From Candidatus Bathyarchaeota archaeon (GTDB taxonomy: Archaea > Thermoproteota > Bathyarchaeia > Bathyarchaeales > Bathycorpusculaceae), in contig JAOZHV010000001.1 of NCBI GenBank assembly GCA_026014725.1, positions 1 through 64,000 on the forward strand: DNA of 64,000 nt, given 5' to 3'. The notes under the pieces are model-generated. The model saw nothing but the letters and a program-made list of their open reading frames with translations. It was not told where the DNA came from and searched no databases. Positions 43,212 through 52,225 of this stretch are shown here, piece by piece. Position numbers and translations under genes: made by a program. Positions within the stretch are counted from its first letter, which is position 1; every line of letters starts with the position of its first letter.

Positions 43212-44884
43212 GGGACTTTCATCTCTTTAACTCGACGGTGGACCTCCCATATGCCTAAAGTTTTGGCAGTTGTCATTGCTTTGGAGACTTCGGTATGGGT
43301 TGGGAAATTTTCTGCAAGATAATTGAGTATTTCAGCTCTGACTTTCATTTCCTCGTAAATGTCTCGGATTCTGTCTTCACCCCATCCCCTGAACGCAAGA
43401 ACTCGGTTTTCTAGATGGAAGCTTGAACCCATGAAGCGAAATTGATCTAAATCTTCATCGTACATAAAAGTAGGCAGATAGTTTAGTCTGCCTTCGTCAG
43501 GTTCATAACCGATAACTTCGTTAATTGAGGTGCAACGCCGGATGAATTTGCTTCCTCTTTCTATTCTTGCTTGGAAAATGACTAGGTTTAAGCCGTCGAT
43601 GTGGCTTTTGGGTACATCAATTGGGTATGAGGTCAGTCTCTGGAACAGTTGCCCAAGGTTACCTGCGTGCATCGTTGATAGAACAGGGTGACCAGTTTCA
43701 ACGGCTTGGAAGGCTATCTTGCCCTCTTCGCCTCGCAATTCGCCTACGATGATGTAATCTGGTCTTTGTCTTAGGGCTGCTTTTAGGAGGTCAAACATTG
43801 TTATTTGAACTCCTGTGTGGAGTCTGGTGATTTCTCTAATCCAGTTTTTGTGATAAACGTTGATTTCTGGTGTTTCTTCTATGCTGATAATTTTTGAGTC
43901 GGCACCGATGAATGTTGTCAGGGCGTTGAGCGTTGTTGTTTTGCCTGAGGCTGTTTCTCCGCAGACCAAGGCAGTTATTCCTACTTCAAAGAGCATCCAT
44001 AAATAAGCAGCCAGTTCAGGTGTGAGTGTATGCCATTTGATTAGTTGTGCAACTGAAATTGGTTCTTTGGGGAACTTTCTTATGGTGAAGTTGCTGCCTC
44101 TCAGGCTGATGTCTTCGCCAAAGACTATGTTAAGTCTTGAGCCGTCGTTCAAGTGAATGTCAATTATGGGGTGGGTATAGCTTAGGACTTTCCCGTGTCT
44201 TTCAGCTATATTTCTCAGTAGCTCGTTGATGGCTTGTTGTGATACGTCCACGCTTGTTTGAAGGTTACCAAAAGTTCTATGATAAACAAAAACACTGCCT
44301 TCGCCAGGAATGCTAATGTCTTCAAGGCCAGGATCTGCTAAAAATCCATCTAAAAAGCCATGCCCTATTTTTTCTCTCAAAAAATGATAAAGCAAAATTT
44401 CTTCATCGGTTCCTTTTGGCAATTTAACCATTTTTTTCTTGATTGTTTGTCTAAAAAGAGAGGCTAAAATTATGGCTTTTTGGTCACCATAATCTTTGCC
44501 TTCTACGAGTCTTGCGACTGCTGTTTCTATTTCAGCCAATATTTTTCGGTCTGGATTTGGCGGCTCAATGATGTTGTATCTGTTGGCTGATTCGCCCATT
44601 GTGATATGAGCGTAAATGCCTAACCCTAATGGATATAATACATTAACTTTTTCTTCGAAGGGTACTTCTTCTATGTTCGTCGTATATTTTGGCTGTTCAG
44701 GCAATCCTTTAACGTAGGACGCCAAGTAAGGATGCGTTTCCATAGCGCTTTGCAGAGTTTTACAAACGACTGTGTTGAACAAACCCAAATCTTGTTCTTG
44801 TTCATTAAATGTTTCAATACGCGGAGTTCTGAATTTTAGCCTGATGAATTGCCTTAGCTTAGTTAAACTTGCGTAATCGGGCAT
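43202..44884 (-). CDS. arlI: Archaellum motor ATPase ArlI
   Basis: 560-residue type II/IV secretion ATPase. Walker A is GETASGKTTTLNAL, Walker B YIIVGELRGEEG, and the His box includes TMHAGNLGQLFQRL. An N-terminal domain (1-220) precedes the core. ArlI drives both assembly and rotation. Start ATG 44884 follows arlH by about 13 bases. Confidence 0.95.
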   Translation of the reverse strand: MPDYASLTKLRQFIRLKFRTPRIETFNEQEQDLGLFNTVVCKTLQSAMETHPYLASYVKGLPEQPKYTTNIEEVPFEEKVNVLYPLGLGIYAHITMGESANRYNIIEPPNPDRKILAEIETAVARLVEGKDYGDQKAIILASLFRQTIKKKMVKLPKGTDEEILLYHFLREKIGHGFLDGFLADPGLEDISIPGEGSVFVYHRTFGNLQTSVDVSQQAINELLRNIAERHGKVLSYTHPIIDIHLNDGSRLNIVFGEDISLRGSNFTIRKFPKEPISVAQLIKWHTLTPELAAYLWMLFEVGITALVCGETASGKTTTLNALTTFIGADSKIISIEETPEINVYHKNWIREITRLHTGVQITMFDLLKAALRQRPDYIIVGELRGEEGKIAFQAVETGHPVLSTMHAGNLGQLFQRLTSYPIDVPKSHIDGLNLVIFQARIERGSKFIRRCTSINEVIGYEPDEGRLNYLPTFMYDEDLDQFRFMGSSFHLENRVLAFRGWGEDRIRDIYEEMKVRAEILNYLAENFPTHTEVSKAMTTAKTLGIWEVHRRVKEMKVPWV

Positions 44885-44897
44885 TTTTTATCGTCTC

Positions 44898-45608
44898 CTA
44901 TAATCTCACTCCGCTAAGTGGCATCACCCGTAAGCCTATTTGGGGATTAATTGCAAGGGTTATAGAGCTCTTTCTTTCGCCAGTTACTCCCCATAGCTTT
45001 ACTGTTTTGAGAAGTTTAACGTCTATACCTGAGATGCAGGCGTTTTCTAGTACAAAGTAAGCGTCAGAGTTTGCTCTGAGTTTCATCACTGATTCTTGAG
45101 AAAGAAAATCTGGGTGAATGGTAATTATTACGGTTTTTCCATCAGAAACTAGATTCTTTACCCTTGTAATGAACGTTAAAAATTCATAGAGCGGCGTATC
45201 CACTGTTAAAACACTAAGGCTGTCTATAATTACAACATCATATTTTTGTTTCTGTGTCTCAAGAAAGTTTGCCGTTACCATCAAAAAGAAGGAACTCATG
45301 GCTTGGCTCCATCTTCCGCCTTCAATATGCAGTGGATAGATTTTGAGATGCCCATAAAGAAAGTAACTGTAAGGGTCAAGCTTAATTGACTCCATCATTG
45401 CGAGATATTCTTTTGTCATGGCCTCGCTGGAGACGACGTAAACACGTAATCTGTTTTTGAGCATTGCGTAGACCATTTGCTGGACGAATACGGTTTTCCC
45501 TGAGCCGTGGCCGCCTTCAATCAATATCAAGCTGGGGGTGGGTATTCCGCCTCCAAGGTCTCTGTCCAATTCGGGTATACCTAAGCGGACTACGTTTGTG
45601 CCATTCAT
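44898..45608 (-). CDS. arlH: Archaellum ATP-binding regulator ArlH
   Basis: 236-residue RecA/KaiC-like protein. Walker A is GGHGSGKTVFVQQM and Walker B VVIIDSLSVL. It binds ATP and joins ArlI in the motor. Its start overlaps the arlF stop by four bases. Confidence 0.93.
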   Translation of the reverse strand: MNGTNVVRLGIPELDRDLGGGIPTPSLILIEGGHGSGKTVFVQQMVYAMLKNRLRVYVVSSEAMTKEYLAMMESIKLDPYSYFLYGHLKIYPLHIEGGRWSQAMSSFFLMVTANFLETQKQKYDVVIIDSLSVLTVDTPLYEFLTFITRVKNLVSDGKTVIITIHPDFLSQESVMKLRANSDAYFVLENACISGIDVKLLKTVKLWGVTGERKSSITLAINPQIGLRVMPLSGVRL

Positions 45609-46129
45609 GCAATCACACCTTCCGATGATGCTGTAGTCCCATAGTGGGAAGCAAATGTTACAGAAACTACGTCTTGGCTTGTGATTTCAGGTGCCCCGCT
45701 GGGGAGGTTAAGGCTGATGCTTACTTGTTCTCCCGGGTTTATGAAGTTATGAGTTGCTATGTTGAAAGTAGTGGTGGTTCCTGTTACCTTGATTTCAGTA
45801 ATCGTGTAGCTTTCAATGGTGTAAGAGTGCCAATCTGAGCTACTTCCGTAAGATAAGATTATGGTGTTCCAGTTGTATCCGTTGGAGTTCTGGAGGAAGA
45901 TTGTTTTTGAGCCTATGTTTTTGATGGTGATGTCGCTTGTTGTGGCGGTTACTGAATCAACGGTTAGTTGCATCTGCGTGCTGATTTTGTCTTTTTGGTT
46001 GCTTATGTATTCGTTTGCTACGTAGGAGACTTCTTGAACGCTTGTAAAGAACGCTGTGCAGACCGTGGAGAAAATAGCTATAAAGCCTATAAGCACAATA
46101 AACGATGCTAACCCAATGGAAAATCCCAT
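45605..46129 (-). CDS. arlF: Archaellum stator protein ArlF
   Basis: 174 residues: an N-terminal signal-anchor helix (SIGLASFIVLIGFIAIF, about 4-20) and an extracellular beta-sandwich domain. The opening pattern matches ArlF rather than ArlG (FIVLIGF versus the THIIIVIAS of the next gene upstream). It binds S-layer components and anchors the motor. It lies between arlG and arlH. Confidence 0.8.
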   Translation of the reverse strand: MGFSIGLASFIVLIGFIAIFSTVCTAFFTSVQEVSYVANEYISNQKDKISTQMQLTVDSVTATTSDITIKNIGSKTIFLQNSNGYNWNTIILSYGSSSDWHSYTIESYTITEIKVTGTTTTFNIATHNFINPGEQVSISLNLPSGAPEITSQDVVSVTFASHYGTTASSEGVIA

Positions 46130-46137
46130 ATAATCAC

Positions 46138-46635
46138 CTACGTTGTTGGCGCTGAAAAGAGGTAGTCACTTCCGATTCCTTTTGAAGGAACAATTTTAGC
46201 TTCTAATACTGTCCCGTCGATACTGCCTGTTGGATAAGCATATATTGTTGCGGTTTCACGGGGCTCCCATACGCCGTTGCCATTTGCGTCAGTTAAACTG
46301 AACTTTCCGCTTCCGGCACCAGCAGTCACATCATAAGTATAAAGTTGTGCTGCGCCATAATTGCCCACGTAAATATCTAGATATGTAAAATCGTTAATGG
46401 GCAGTTTGCCCGTGTTTTTCGCGTATATCGCGTAAACAGGGGAGCCTGTTGTGTTTGCTGTGGCATAAACTATGTCTAATTGAGTATCGATTATGCTTTT
46501 CGCGTCTTTGACACCTTGTGTGAATTCGCTTTGGACAATATTACCAGTGTAGAGGGCGCAAGCAACAAAGGAGCTGGCTACGATTACTGACGCTATAACA
46601 ATGATTATATGCGTAATTGTAACCGAAAAACCCAT
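46138..46635 (-). CDS. arlG: Archaellum stator protein ArlG
   Basis: 165 residues: an N-terminal helix (THIIIVIASVIVASS) typical of ArlG, then a beta-sandwich extracellular domain. Residues 115-130 (LTDANGNGVWEPRETAT) resemble a calcium-type loop. It partners ArlF outside the membrane. The order G-F-H-I-J is the crenarchaeal type. Confidence 0.8.
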   Translation of the reverse strand: MGFSVTITHIIIVIASVIVASSFVACALYTGNIVQSEFTQGVKDAKSIIDTQLDIVYATANTTGSPVYAIYAKNTGKLPINDFTYLDIYVGNYGAAQLYTYDVTAGAGSGKFSLTDANGNGVWEPRETATIYAYPTGSIDGTVLEAKIVPSKGIGSDYLFSAPTT

Positions 46636-46638
46636 TAT

Positions 46639-47568
46639 TTAATGCCTTCTGCTCTTCTTCTTTTTGGGTCTCAGTTTTTGATCGATTAAACTCTTCTTCT
46701 TTTTAGACCTTCGCTTGGTTAAATCGCTCTTCTTTTTAGGTCTCAATTGTTGTTGGATAGTTATCTCGTTTTTTTCTTTAGCTCTCAAATGTTGATCGGT
46801 TAAATCGAAGAGCTTCGCCATGTCCTCTGAGTCTAAATTGGTTTTAGAAATTGACGCTGCCTTGTACATGAATAACAGCAAATGGCTTTTGTTGTAGCCT
46901 ATTGACCTGATTTTTTCGGCTGTGACCGCCAAAGAGCAAATAAACTCGCTGGCTTGCTTTGGCAAATAGTTTGTCATTTCGCATAAGTTGGCAAGTTGGT
47001 GTATGTTCTCTGCGGTTAGTCCTGTGTCTAAAAGTTCCCAGATCCAGTCTATGTATGCTGATGGCTTGATTGGTTTCGATGGAGCGATTGCTTGTGGTGT
47101 TATTGCAGGTTTTTCTTTAGTCGGGGCTTCTGTTTGGGGGGCAGGTTCAGATTTTTTCGGTGAAATCTCTGTAAGCTCTTTTTCGCTTATGGTATTTTCT
47201 TCGGGTTTTCCCAATACTATCGATTTTACACCTGGAGGCAATCTGGCTGCGTTTAGCTTCTCTAGCTCTTTATCGTTTGTGACTGTTCTTAAAACGTTGA
47301 ATGGATTTTCCATCTCACTTACTGTTGACCGAAGGTCTGCAATCGATTTCTTTAGGTCACCTACAGCAGTATGTACGTCGTTTGATAGCGCGTCAACATC
47401 AGACCTGAGTTCGCTTAATTCGGTCTTTTCAGTAGCGTTTATTAAAAAACCAACTTTTTCCTTACCGATTTCGCGGTTTACGTATCCGTCTGAGCTGCTG
47501 CTGTCGTTAGACAAACCTAGTTTTCTCCTAGTATAGCTGTTTTTATTCATTTGTCGTCTTGAGAACAA
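46639..47568 (-). CDS. ArlD/ArlE-like archaellum cytosolic ring protein with a basic tail
   Basis: 309 residues. A coiled segment (55-90), a Pro/Thr-rich linker (135-165) and an ArlCE/D-like domain (about 168-265, with YIDWIWELLDTG and NYLPKQASEFICSLA) lead into an extreme basic C-terminus with repeats such as LRPKKKS. ArlC/D/E proteins form the cytosolic ring and link the motor to chemotaxis in Euryarchaeota, whereas crenarchaeal species use ArlX here. It is the first gene of the operon. Confidence 0.72.
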   Translation of the reverse strand: MFSRRQMNKNSYTRRKLGLSNDSSSSDGYVNREIGKEKVGFLINATEKTELSELRSDVDALSNDVHTAVGDLKKSIADLRSTVSEMENPFNVLRTVTNDKELEKLNAARLPPGVKSIVLGKPEENTISEKELTEISPKKSEPAPQTEAPTKEKPAITPQAIAPSKPIKPSAYIDWIWELLDTGLTAENIHQLANLCEMTNYLPKQASEFICSLAVTAEKIRSIGYNKSHLLLFMYKAASISKTNLDSEDMAKLFDLTDQHLRAKEKNEITIQQQLRPKKKSDLTKRRSKKKKSLIDQKLRPKKKKSRRH

Positions 47569-47807
47569 TATCTAATTTATGAATTTCAAATCAATATAGG
47601 AAATAATGGATTGGTTGCGCAATGTATTTGCTCCTATTTTTTATGTTAGCCTCTTTGTGTAGCTTTTAGTTGCTGATCCTTTGGTTCTCCTTGAAAGTCA
47701 TCATAATAAAACAGGTAAAGATATATCCTAAGGGCAGACTCTATCCGCGAGCTTTAAATGTGTGAGCCCCGAACATATTGCGTAAATGTAGTAAAAGGGC
47801 GATATTT

Positions 47808-48494
47808 TTGGCTGTTTACTTATCCAGCATCGTTGGAAGCGCAAGCATAGGCGTGTACTCGCTTGCAACAGAAGACATAGTGATAATTCCAGTTATAGTG
47901 CCGCAGAAAAAGGCACAAGAGTTCGCTGACTGGTTAAAGGTTAAACTTGCTTACACATCCATCAGCGGCTCGGTTCTTGCAGGTGTGTTAGCATGTGCAA
48001 ACTCGAACGGGATTTTGCTTCCTAATTCTGTTCGGGATGAAGAATTAAAGCGCCTTAAGGAAGTTTTTGAGGGCAATGTCACGGTCATGGAGACGAAGAA
48101 AACTGCTTATGGCAACCTTGTTTTAGCCAACGATAAAGGCGCAGTGGTTGATCCACGCTTAAAACCTGCCGATATTAAACAGGTTTCTGATACGTTGGGC
48201 GTGGAAGTTGTGCCAACGGAAATCGCGGCGTTACCATACGTTGGCTCTTTAGCTGTGGCGACCAACAAGGGCGTGTTGGCTCATCCGTTGCTAAGGGAAG
48301 AAGAGAAAAAAATCCTTGAGAGTGTTTTTAAGGTTCCTGTGGATGTGGGCACAATAAACTGTGGCATCCCCTATGTTGGCACTGGTTTAATCGCTAACAG
48401 TCATGCGGCAGTGGCTGGTTCTATGACAACTGGACCCGAGATGTTTATTATTGGGAATGCATTGGATGTTGTGCAGGAAGAGAAATTACCATGA
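47808..48494 (+). CDS. eif6: Translation initiation factor aIF6
   Basis: 228 residues with the fivefold pentein repeat. Typical segments include SIGVYSLATEDIVIIP, GVLACANSNGILLP and LVLANDKGAVVDP. It binds the 50S subunit and prevents premature joining. TTG 47808 is preferred over the TTG at 47778, because AAAGGG lies seven bases upstream and homologues begin there. It heads the aIF6-eL18a-prefoldin-ftsY cluster; the eL39 and eL31 genes that commonly precede it are not here. Confidence 0.92.
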   Translation: MAVYLSSIVGSASIGVYSLATEDIVIIPVIVPQKKAQEFADWLKVKLAYTSISGSVLAGVLACANSNGILLPNSVRDEELKRLKEVFEGNVTVMETKKTAYGNLVLANDKGAVVDPRLKPADIKQVSDTLGVEVVPTEIAALPYVGSLAVATNKGVLAHPLLREEEKKILESVFKVPVDVGTINCGIPYVGTGLIANSHAAVAGSMTTGPEMFIIGNALDVVQEEKLP

Positions 48495-48718
48495 AAGCTT
48501 TCAAAGTAACTGGCGAAATCAACAAGCCAAAACTGAACACTCCGTTCGTTAAAGAAGTAATTGCTGAAAAAAGTGAGAATGCTGTGGAGCAAGTTTACGC
48601 CGAAATTGGCAGCAAGCACCGAGTAAAACGCTTCCACATTAAGGTCTCCAAAGTTGAAGAAATTCCAGTTGAAGAAATTGAGAATCCAGTGCTAAAGAAA
48701 CTGGTTAGTGGGGAATAG
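48491..48718 (+). CDS. rplX: Ribosomal protein eL18a/LX
   Basis: 75 residues. FKVTGEINKPKLNTPFVKEV and the IGSKHRVKRFHIKV strand identify LX. It is a short archaeal form of eukaryotic eL20. The ATGA overlap with aIF6 shows coupling. Confidence 0.92.
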   Translation: MKAFKVTGEINKPKLNTPFVKEVIAEKSENAVEQVYAEIGSKHRVKRFHIKVSKVEEIPVEEIENPVLKKLVSGE

Positions 48719-48722
48719 GCAC

Positions 48723-49163
48723 TTGGCAAAAAGAGCCCAAGCTGAAGAGGATCTTCGCAAACTCAGCGTTGAAATGCGCTATCTTGAGCAAACCGCAGAG
48801 ACGCTTCAGCAACGCATCAGCATGGTAAACGCCGCAATCACCGATTTGACATATGCAAACATGACCTTAGACGGCATTGAACAAGAGAATGATAACGCTG
48901 AGATGCTTGTTCCAATCGGCGGGAGCTCTTATGTAAAAGTCAAGCTTGCAGACAAAAACACGGTGGTCGTTGGCATAGGTGCGGGTGTAAGCATCGAGAA
49001 AACTCTTCCAGAAGCCAAAGCAACCCTGAAAGAACGTTTAGATGAATTGGAGAAGACCATGAATGCGGCTCAGCAGCAGTTCGCTCAGGTGGCTGAACGC
49101 ATCAACGCGGGCAGAGCTAGGCTTGAAACTTTGCTTTCTAGCGTAAGAGAAGGGAAACAGTAG
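48723..49163 (+). CDS. pfdA: Prefoldin alpha subunit
   Basis: 146 residues. Two long coiled-coil helices (about 4-45 and 95-145) flank a beta-hairpin core with PIGGSSYVKVKL. It forms the hexameric jellyfish chaperone with the beta subunit. TTG 48723 has a GGGGAA site nine bases upstream; GTG 48708 is a less supported alternative that adds five residues. Confidence 0.88.
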   Translation: MAKRAQAEEDLRKLSVEMRYLEQTAETLQQRISMVNAAITDLTYANMTLDGIEQENDNAEMLVPIGGSSYVKVKLADKNTVVVGIGAGVSIEKTLPEAKATLKERLDELEKTMNAAQQQFAQVAERINAGRARLETLLSSVREGKQ

Positions 49164-49167
49164 CGCG

Positions 49168-50073
49168 ATGTTTGAGAAGCTCAAGTCAGGGTTTAAAGGG
49201 TTAGTTACTAAGGTAACTACGACTGAGCTTAAAGCTGAAAGCCTAAGACCTATTTTGTCAGATTTTAAGATGAGTTTGGTTGAGAATGATGTGGCTTTTC
49301 CTGTTGCAGACAAAATCTGCGATGAACTGGAGAAACGGTTGGTGGGCGTTCAGGTTAAGCGTCTGGAAGATAGGAAAAAAATTGTAGATGAAAACCTCAG
49401 ACAAGTGCTTCTTGAAGTTATGCTTACTAATGTGAAGATTGATTTGCTTAAAGTGGCGGAGCAGAAACGCAAGAAAGCTGAACCGCTGGTTTTAATGTTT
49501 GTTGGCATCAACGGTACAGGAAAAACTACGACTATTGCTAAGGTTGCACAGTTTTTCCGTGATAAAAGCTACTCAGTGGTTCTCGCTGCCGCTGACACGT
49601 ACCGTGCTGGCTCCATTGAGCAGTTGGAAGAGCATGGCAAGCGTTTAGGCATGCGTGTGATTAAGAGCATATATGGCGGTGACCCTGCCGCGGTCGCTTA
49701 TGACGCGGTTAATCATGCTAAGGCTCATGGGATTAACGTGGTTTTGATCGATACTGCTGGACGGATGCAGACAAATCAGAACTTGATGAACGAGTTGATT
49801 AAGGTTAGGCGTGTGGTTGGTCCTGACTTAACGATTTTTACGGTAGATTCATTGATTGGTAATGATGCAGTTACACAGGCTGAAGAGTTCAACAAAGCGG
49901 TGGGCATCGATGCCACAATATTGACAAAGGTGGATGCTGACGTTAAAGGTGGCTCAGCGCTTAGCGTGACTTACGTGACTCAAAAGCCGATTTTGTTCAT
50001 CGGGGTGGGGCAAACGTACAAGGATTTGGAATTGTTTAATCCTGAAAAATTCGTGAATATGGTGCTTCGGTAG
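49168..50073 (+). CDS. ftsY: SRP receptor FtsY
   Basis: 301 residues with a short N-terminal helical domain and an SRP-type GTPase. G1 is GINGTGKTTTIAK, then DTYRAGSIEQL, G3 DTAGRMQTN, G4 TKVDAD, and GVGQTYKDLELF closes the domain. It docks SRP-ribosome complexes at the membrane. The acidic N-terminal extension of bacterial FtsY is missing, as in most archaea. Confidence 0.95.
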   Translation: MFEKLKSGFKGLVTKVTTTELKAESLRPILSDFKMSLVENDVAFPVADKICDELEKRLVGVQVKRLEDRKKIVDENLRQVLLEVMLTNVKIDLLKVAEQKRKKAEPLVLMFVGINGTGKTTTIAKVAQFFRDKSYSVVLAAADTYRAGSIEQLEEHGKRLGMRVIKSIYGGDPAAVAYDAVNHAKAHGINVVLIDTAGRMQTNQNLMNELIKVRRVVGPDLTIFTVDSLIGNDAVTQAEEFNKAVGIDATILTKVDADVKGGSALSVTYVTQKPILFIGVGQTYKDLELFNPEKFVNMVLR

Positions 50074-50102
50074 ACCTTGTCTTTTGTTGGAGGAGGAATC
50101 AG

Positions 50103-50621
50103 GTGATAATTAGGCAAGAGAAGCCATCAGAATATTCTGCCATATATGACTTCGTTAAAGTTGCCTTTAAAACGGCTAAAGTTGCCGATGGTAACGAGCA
50201 GGATTACGTGGACAAATTGCGTGCCAGCGGTAATTATGTTCCTGAACTTGCGTTAGTGGCAGAAGAAGACGGCAAAATCGTTGGGCACATAATGCTGACA
50301 AAAACCTACGTTGAAAAGGGCAACTCAAGGTTTGAAGCGCTTCTGTTGGCGCCTCTTTCTGTCGCATTAGAATATCGCGGACGCGGTATTGGTTCAAAAC
50401 TAGTTCTCTACAGCTTTGACTTGGCAAAAAAGTTAGGTTACATGGCTGTTTTTGTCGTGGGTGACCCTGCATACTATGGCAGGTTTGGTTTTAAGTCGTC
50501 TGCCCCCTTTGGAATCAAACATGCCCAACCGATGGCGATTCCTGACGAGAACCTCATGGTTTACGAGTTATCCGCTGGTGCATTGGCAGGCGTTACTGGA
50601 ACCGTAAATTTCCCAACTTGA
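50103..50621 (+). CDS. GNAT-family N-acetyltransferase (YhbS-like)
   Basis: 172 residues with the acetyl-CoA loop EYRGRGIGSKLV and the YhbS-type tail VVGDPAYYGRFGF. GGAGGAGGAATCAG precedes GTG 50103. Substrate unknown. Confidence 0.85.
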   Translation: MIIRQEKPSEYSAIYDFVKVAFKTAKVADGNEQDYVDKLRASGNYVPELALVAEEDGKIVGHIMLTKTYVEKGNSRFEALLLAPLSVALEYRGRGIGSKLVLYSFDLAKKLGYMAVFVVGDPAYYGRFGFKSSAPFGIKHAQPMAIPDENLMVYELSAGALAGVTGTVNFPT

Positions 50622-50627
50622 TGCCGC

Positions 50628-51026
50628 TTAAGGTTCTTCTAGGCTGTCGAGTTGGAAGCGGATTTTGCTTGGGTAGAGCCAGTATGCTTTTATGAAGTTC
50701 TCTATGCTTTGGTCGATGTCGAGGGCTTGAAAGAAATTGATGTAATCGGCGTCTATGTCGTTTAGATTTTTTGACGTGTAGACTTTCAGGTTAGCCAAGT
50801 ACTCCTTGTTGGTTTCTACGTTTTGCATCTGTATGGTCTGGGGTACTTCGATAGCAATTGTTAGGTTGGTTAAAATGTCTAAGGCTGCAATTTTGCGTAC
50901 TTTATCATTTTTTGTTTTAACTACAACGAGGCGTTTGTCAAAAACTCTAAAATTCCAGTTGCTGGCAACATCTAAAGAAGCTGACATAAGCGTCACACAA
51001 ACAAACCATTCCAACCTTAAAAACAT
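50628..51026 (-). CDS. Hypothetical protein
   Basis: About 132 residues. Core features are a beta-rich start (NWNFRVFDKRLVVVK) and a helical acidic end (DIDADYINFFQALDID). Start uncertain: ATG 51026, TTG 51029, or ATG 50987, which would give a cleaner soluble protein without the hydrophobic stretch FVCVTLM. A TATA-like CTTTAAATAG within the nearby repeat (minus strand, about 51104-51115) is suitably placed to drive it. No family recognised. Confidence 0.55.
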   Translation of the reverse strand: MFLRLEWFVCVTLMSASLDVASNWNFRVFDKRLVVVKTKNDKVRKIAALDILTNLTIAIEVPQTIQMQNVETNKEYLANLKVYTSKNLNDIDADYINFFQALDIDQSIENFIKAYWLYPSKIRFQLDSLEEP

Positions 51027-51059
51027 CAACCTACTTTTATGTTACTTTTCAGTGTATCG

Positions 51060-51160
51060 TCTATTCATTTTCAAAGTTTGTTGCTTTCTGGTAGACCCTA
51101 TCCCCCTATTTAAAGGCGGATTTTTCAGGGGGTTTCAATATTTTTCGGAGTGTTTCTGCA
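51060..51160 (-). repeat. Dispersed intergenic repeat, copy C (inverted)
   Basis: On the minus strand it reads GCAGAAAC (51152-51159), later TGAAAA, then the 26-base block shared exactly with copy A (51092-51117), then AGCAACAAACTTT. Order and spacing agree with copy A at 27906-28016. It lies in the gap between two divergent genes. Confidence 0.65.
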
Positions 51161-51307
51161 CCAAGTAGAATAGACTCAAGGTTTTTGCGGTTGCACTTGT
51201 TGCTACTTAACGCGTGACGCGCAGGGCATACAGAAAAATGCTGTCTATTGCTTTTTGCGCCCTAAAAAACGCTGGGTTTTTTCGGAAAGGTTGAACAATG
51301 ATGGCTT

Positions 51308-51991
51308 ATGTCAAATAAGGCTTTAAGGGAGAGGGGCAAAGGTTTGAGCAAACGCGTTGTCCTAATTATAGTGTTACTCTTGGTGGGCGCAGTTCTTTTA
51401 ATCAACAGCTTAAACATTGGCTTCGACATTGGGTCAGTGTGGTTTGGAGAACAAGCCACTTCGCAGTGGCGCATGAACAACTACATTTTCTTAGAAGCAC
51501 AGTACGCTTACGGATTCTTTGGACTAGCAACTCTGGCAATCGGAGGATTAGCAACAGGCATAGCGTTACCAGCGTTCTTTTTCTTCGCAAAATCTAGAAA
51601 AGTCAGGATTGCATCGGCTGGCTTCTTCTTTGGCGCAATAATTCTTACAGGTTTAGGGTTTAATACACTTGATTTCATGCTGGGCTGCTTTTACTGGACT
51701 AACATGACGTATCCACCGCCAGTACACGTAGCCGTTTTGGGCTATGTTGATGTGTGGAACTTTTACTTTTACCTGTTTGTTGTGCCGCTGTGGTTGGGGG
51801 GATTCTTAATGGGGCTGGCAATGTCCTTCGGCGCAATGGTTCATCCACAAAAGGCATTAACCGCCAATTACGCTTTGAGCAAACAATTAAAGTTGCCGGG
51901 TTTGATTATGCAGGAAACTGGACAGCCGCAAGAGTACTTTGCTGAATCCAGAGTATTCACAAGAAAACGCAAAATAACCAAGAGTAAATAG
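51308..51991 (+). CDS. Polytopic membrane protein, unknown function
   Basis: 227 residues with about five hydrophobic segments (19-38, 68-92, 99-120, 135-155, 160-180). A conserved-looking acidic/aromatic loop (GSVWFGEQATSQWRMNNYIF) separates the first two. The basic C-terminus is cytoplasmic. No family was recognised. Confidence 0.6.
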   Translation: MSNKALRERGKGLSKRVVLIIVLLLVGAVLLINSLNIGFDIGSVWFGEQATSQWRMNNYIFLEAQYAYGFFGLATLAIGGLATGIALPAFFFFAKSRKVRIASAGFFFGAIILTGLGFNTLDFMLGCFYWTNMTYPPPVHVAVLGYVDVWNFYFYLFVVPLWLGGFLMGLAMSFGAMVHPQKALTANYALSKQLKLPGLIMQETGQPQEYFAESRVFTRKRKITKSK

Positions 51992-52225
51992 GCAACAGGA
52001 TTTTTCTTAATATATGCATCATAAAACTTTTCTAAAATTACGCATATTTTTTATAGCTCGTCAGAAATCGAACTGCTCTTTTCAGCCTTTCGCTTGGTTG
52101 CTTCCGCCATAAAAGCAGACCTCGGTCCCTTTATCTTGCTTATACTCTCTTCTAGAGTGCTTAATGCATTTAAGATTAATCGAAAAAGAAAACACTATTA
52201 AGAAAAGAGGTGAAGAATAGCTTTT

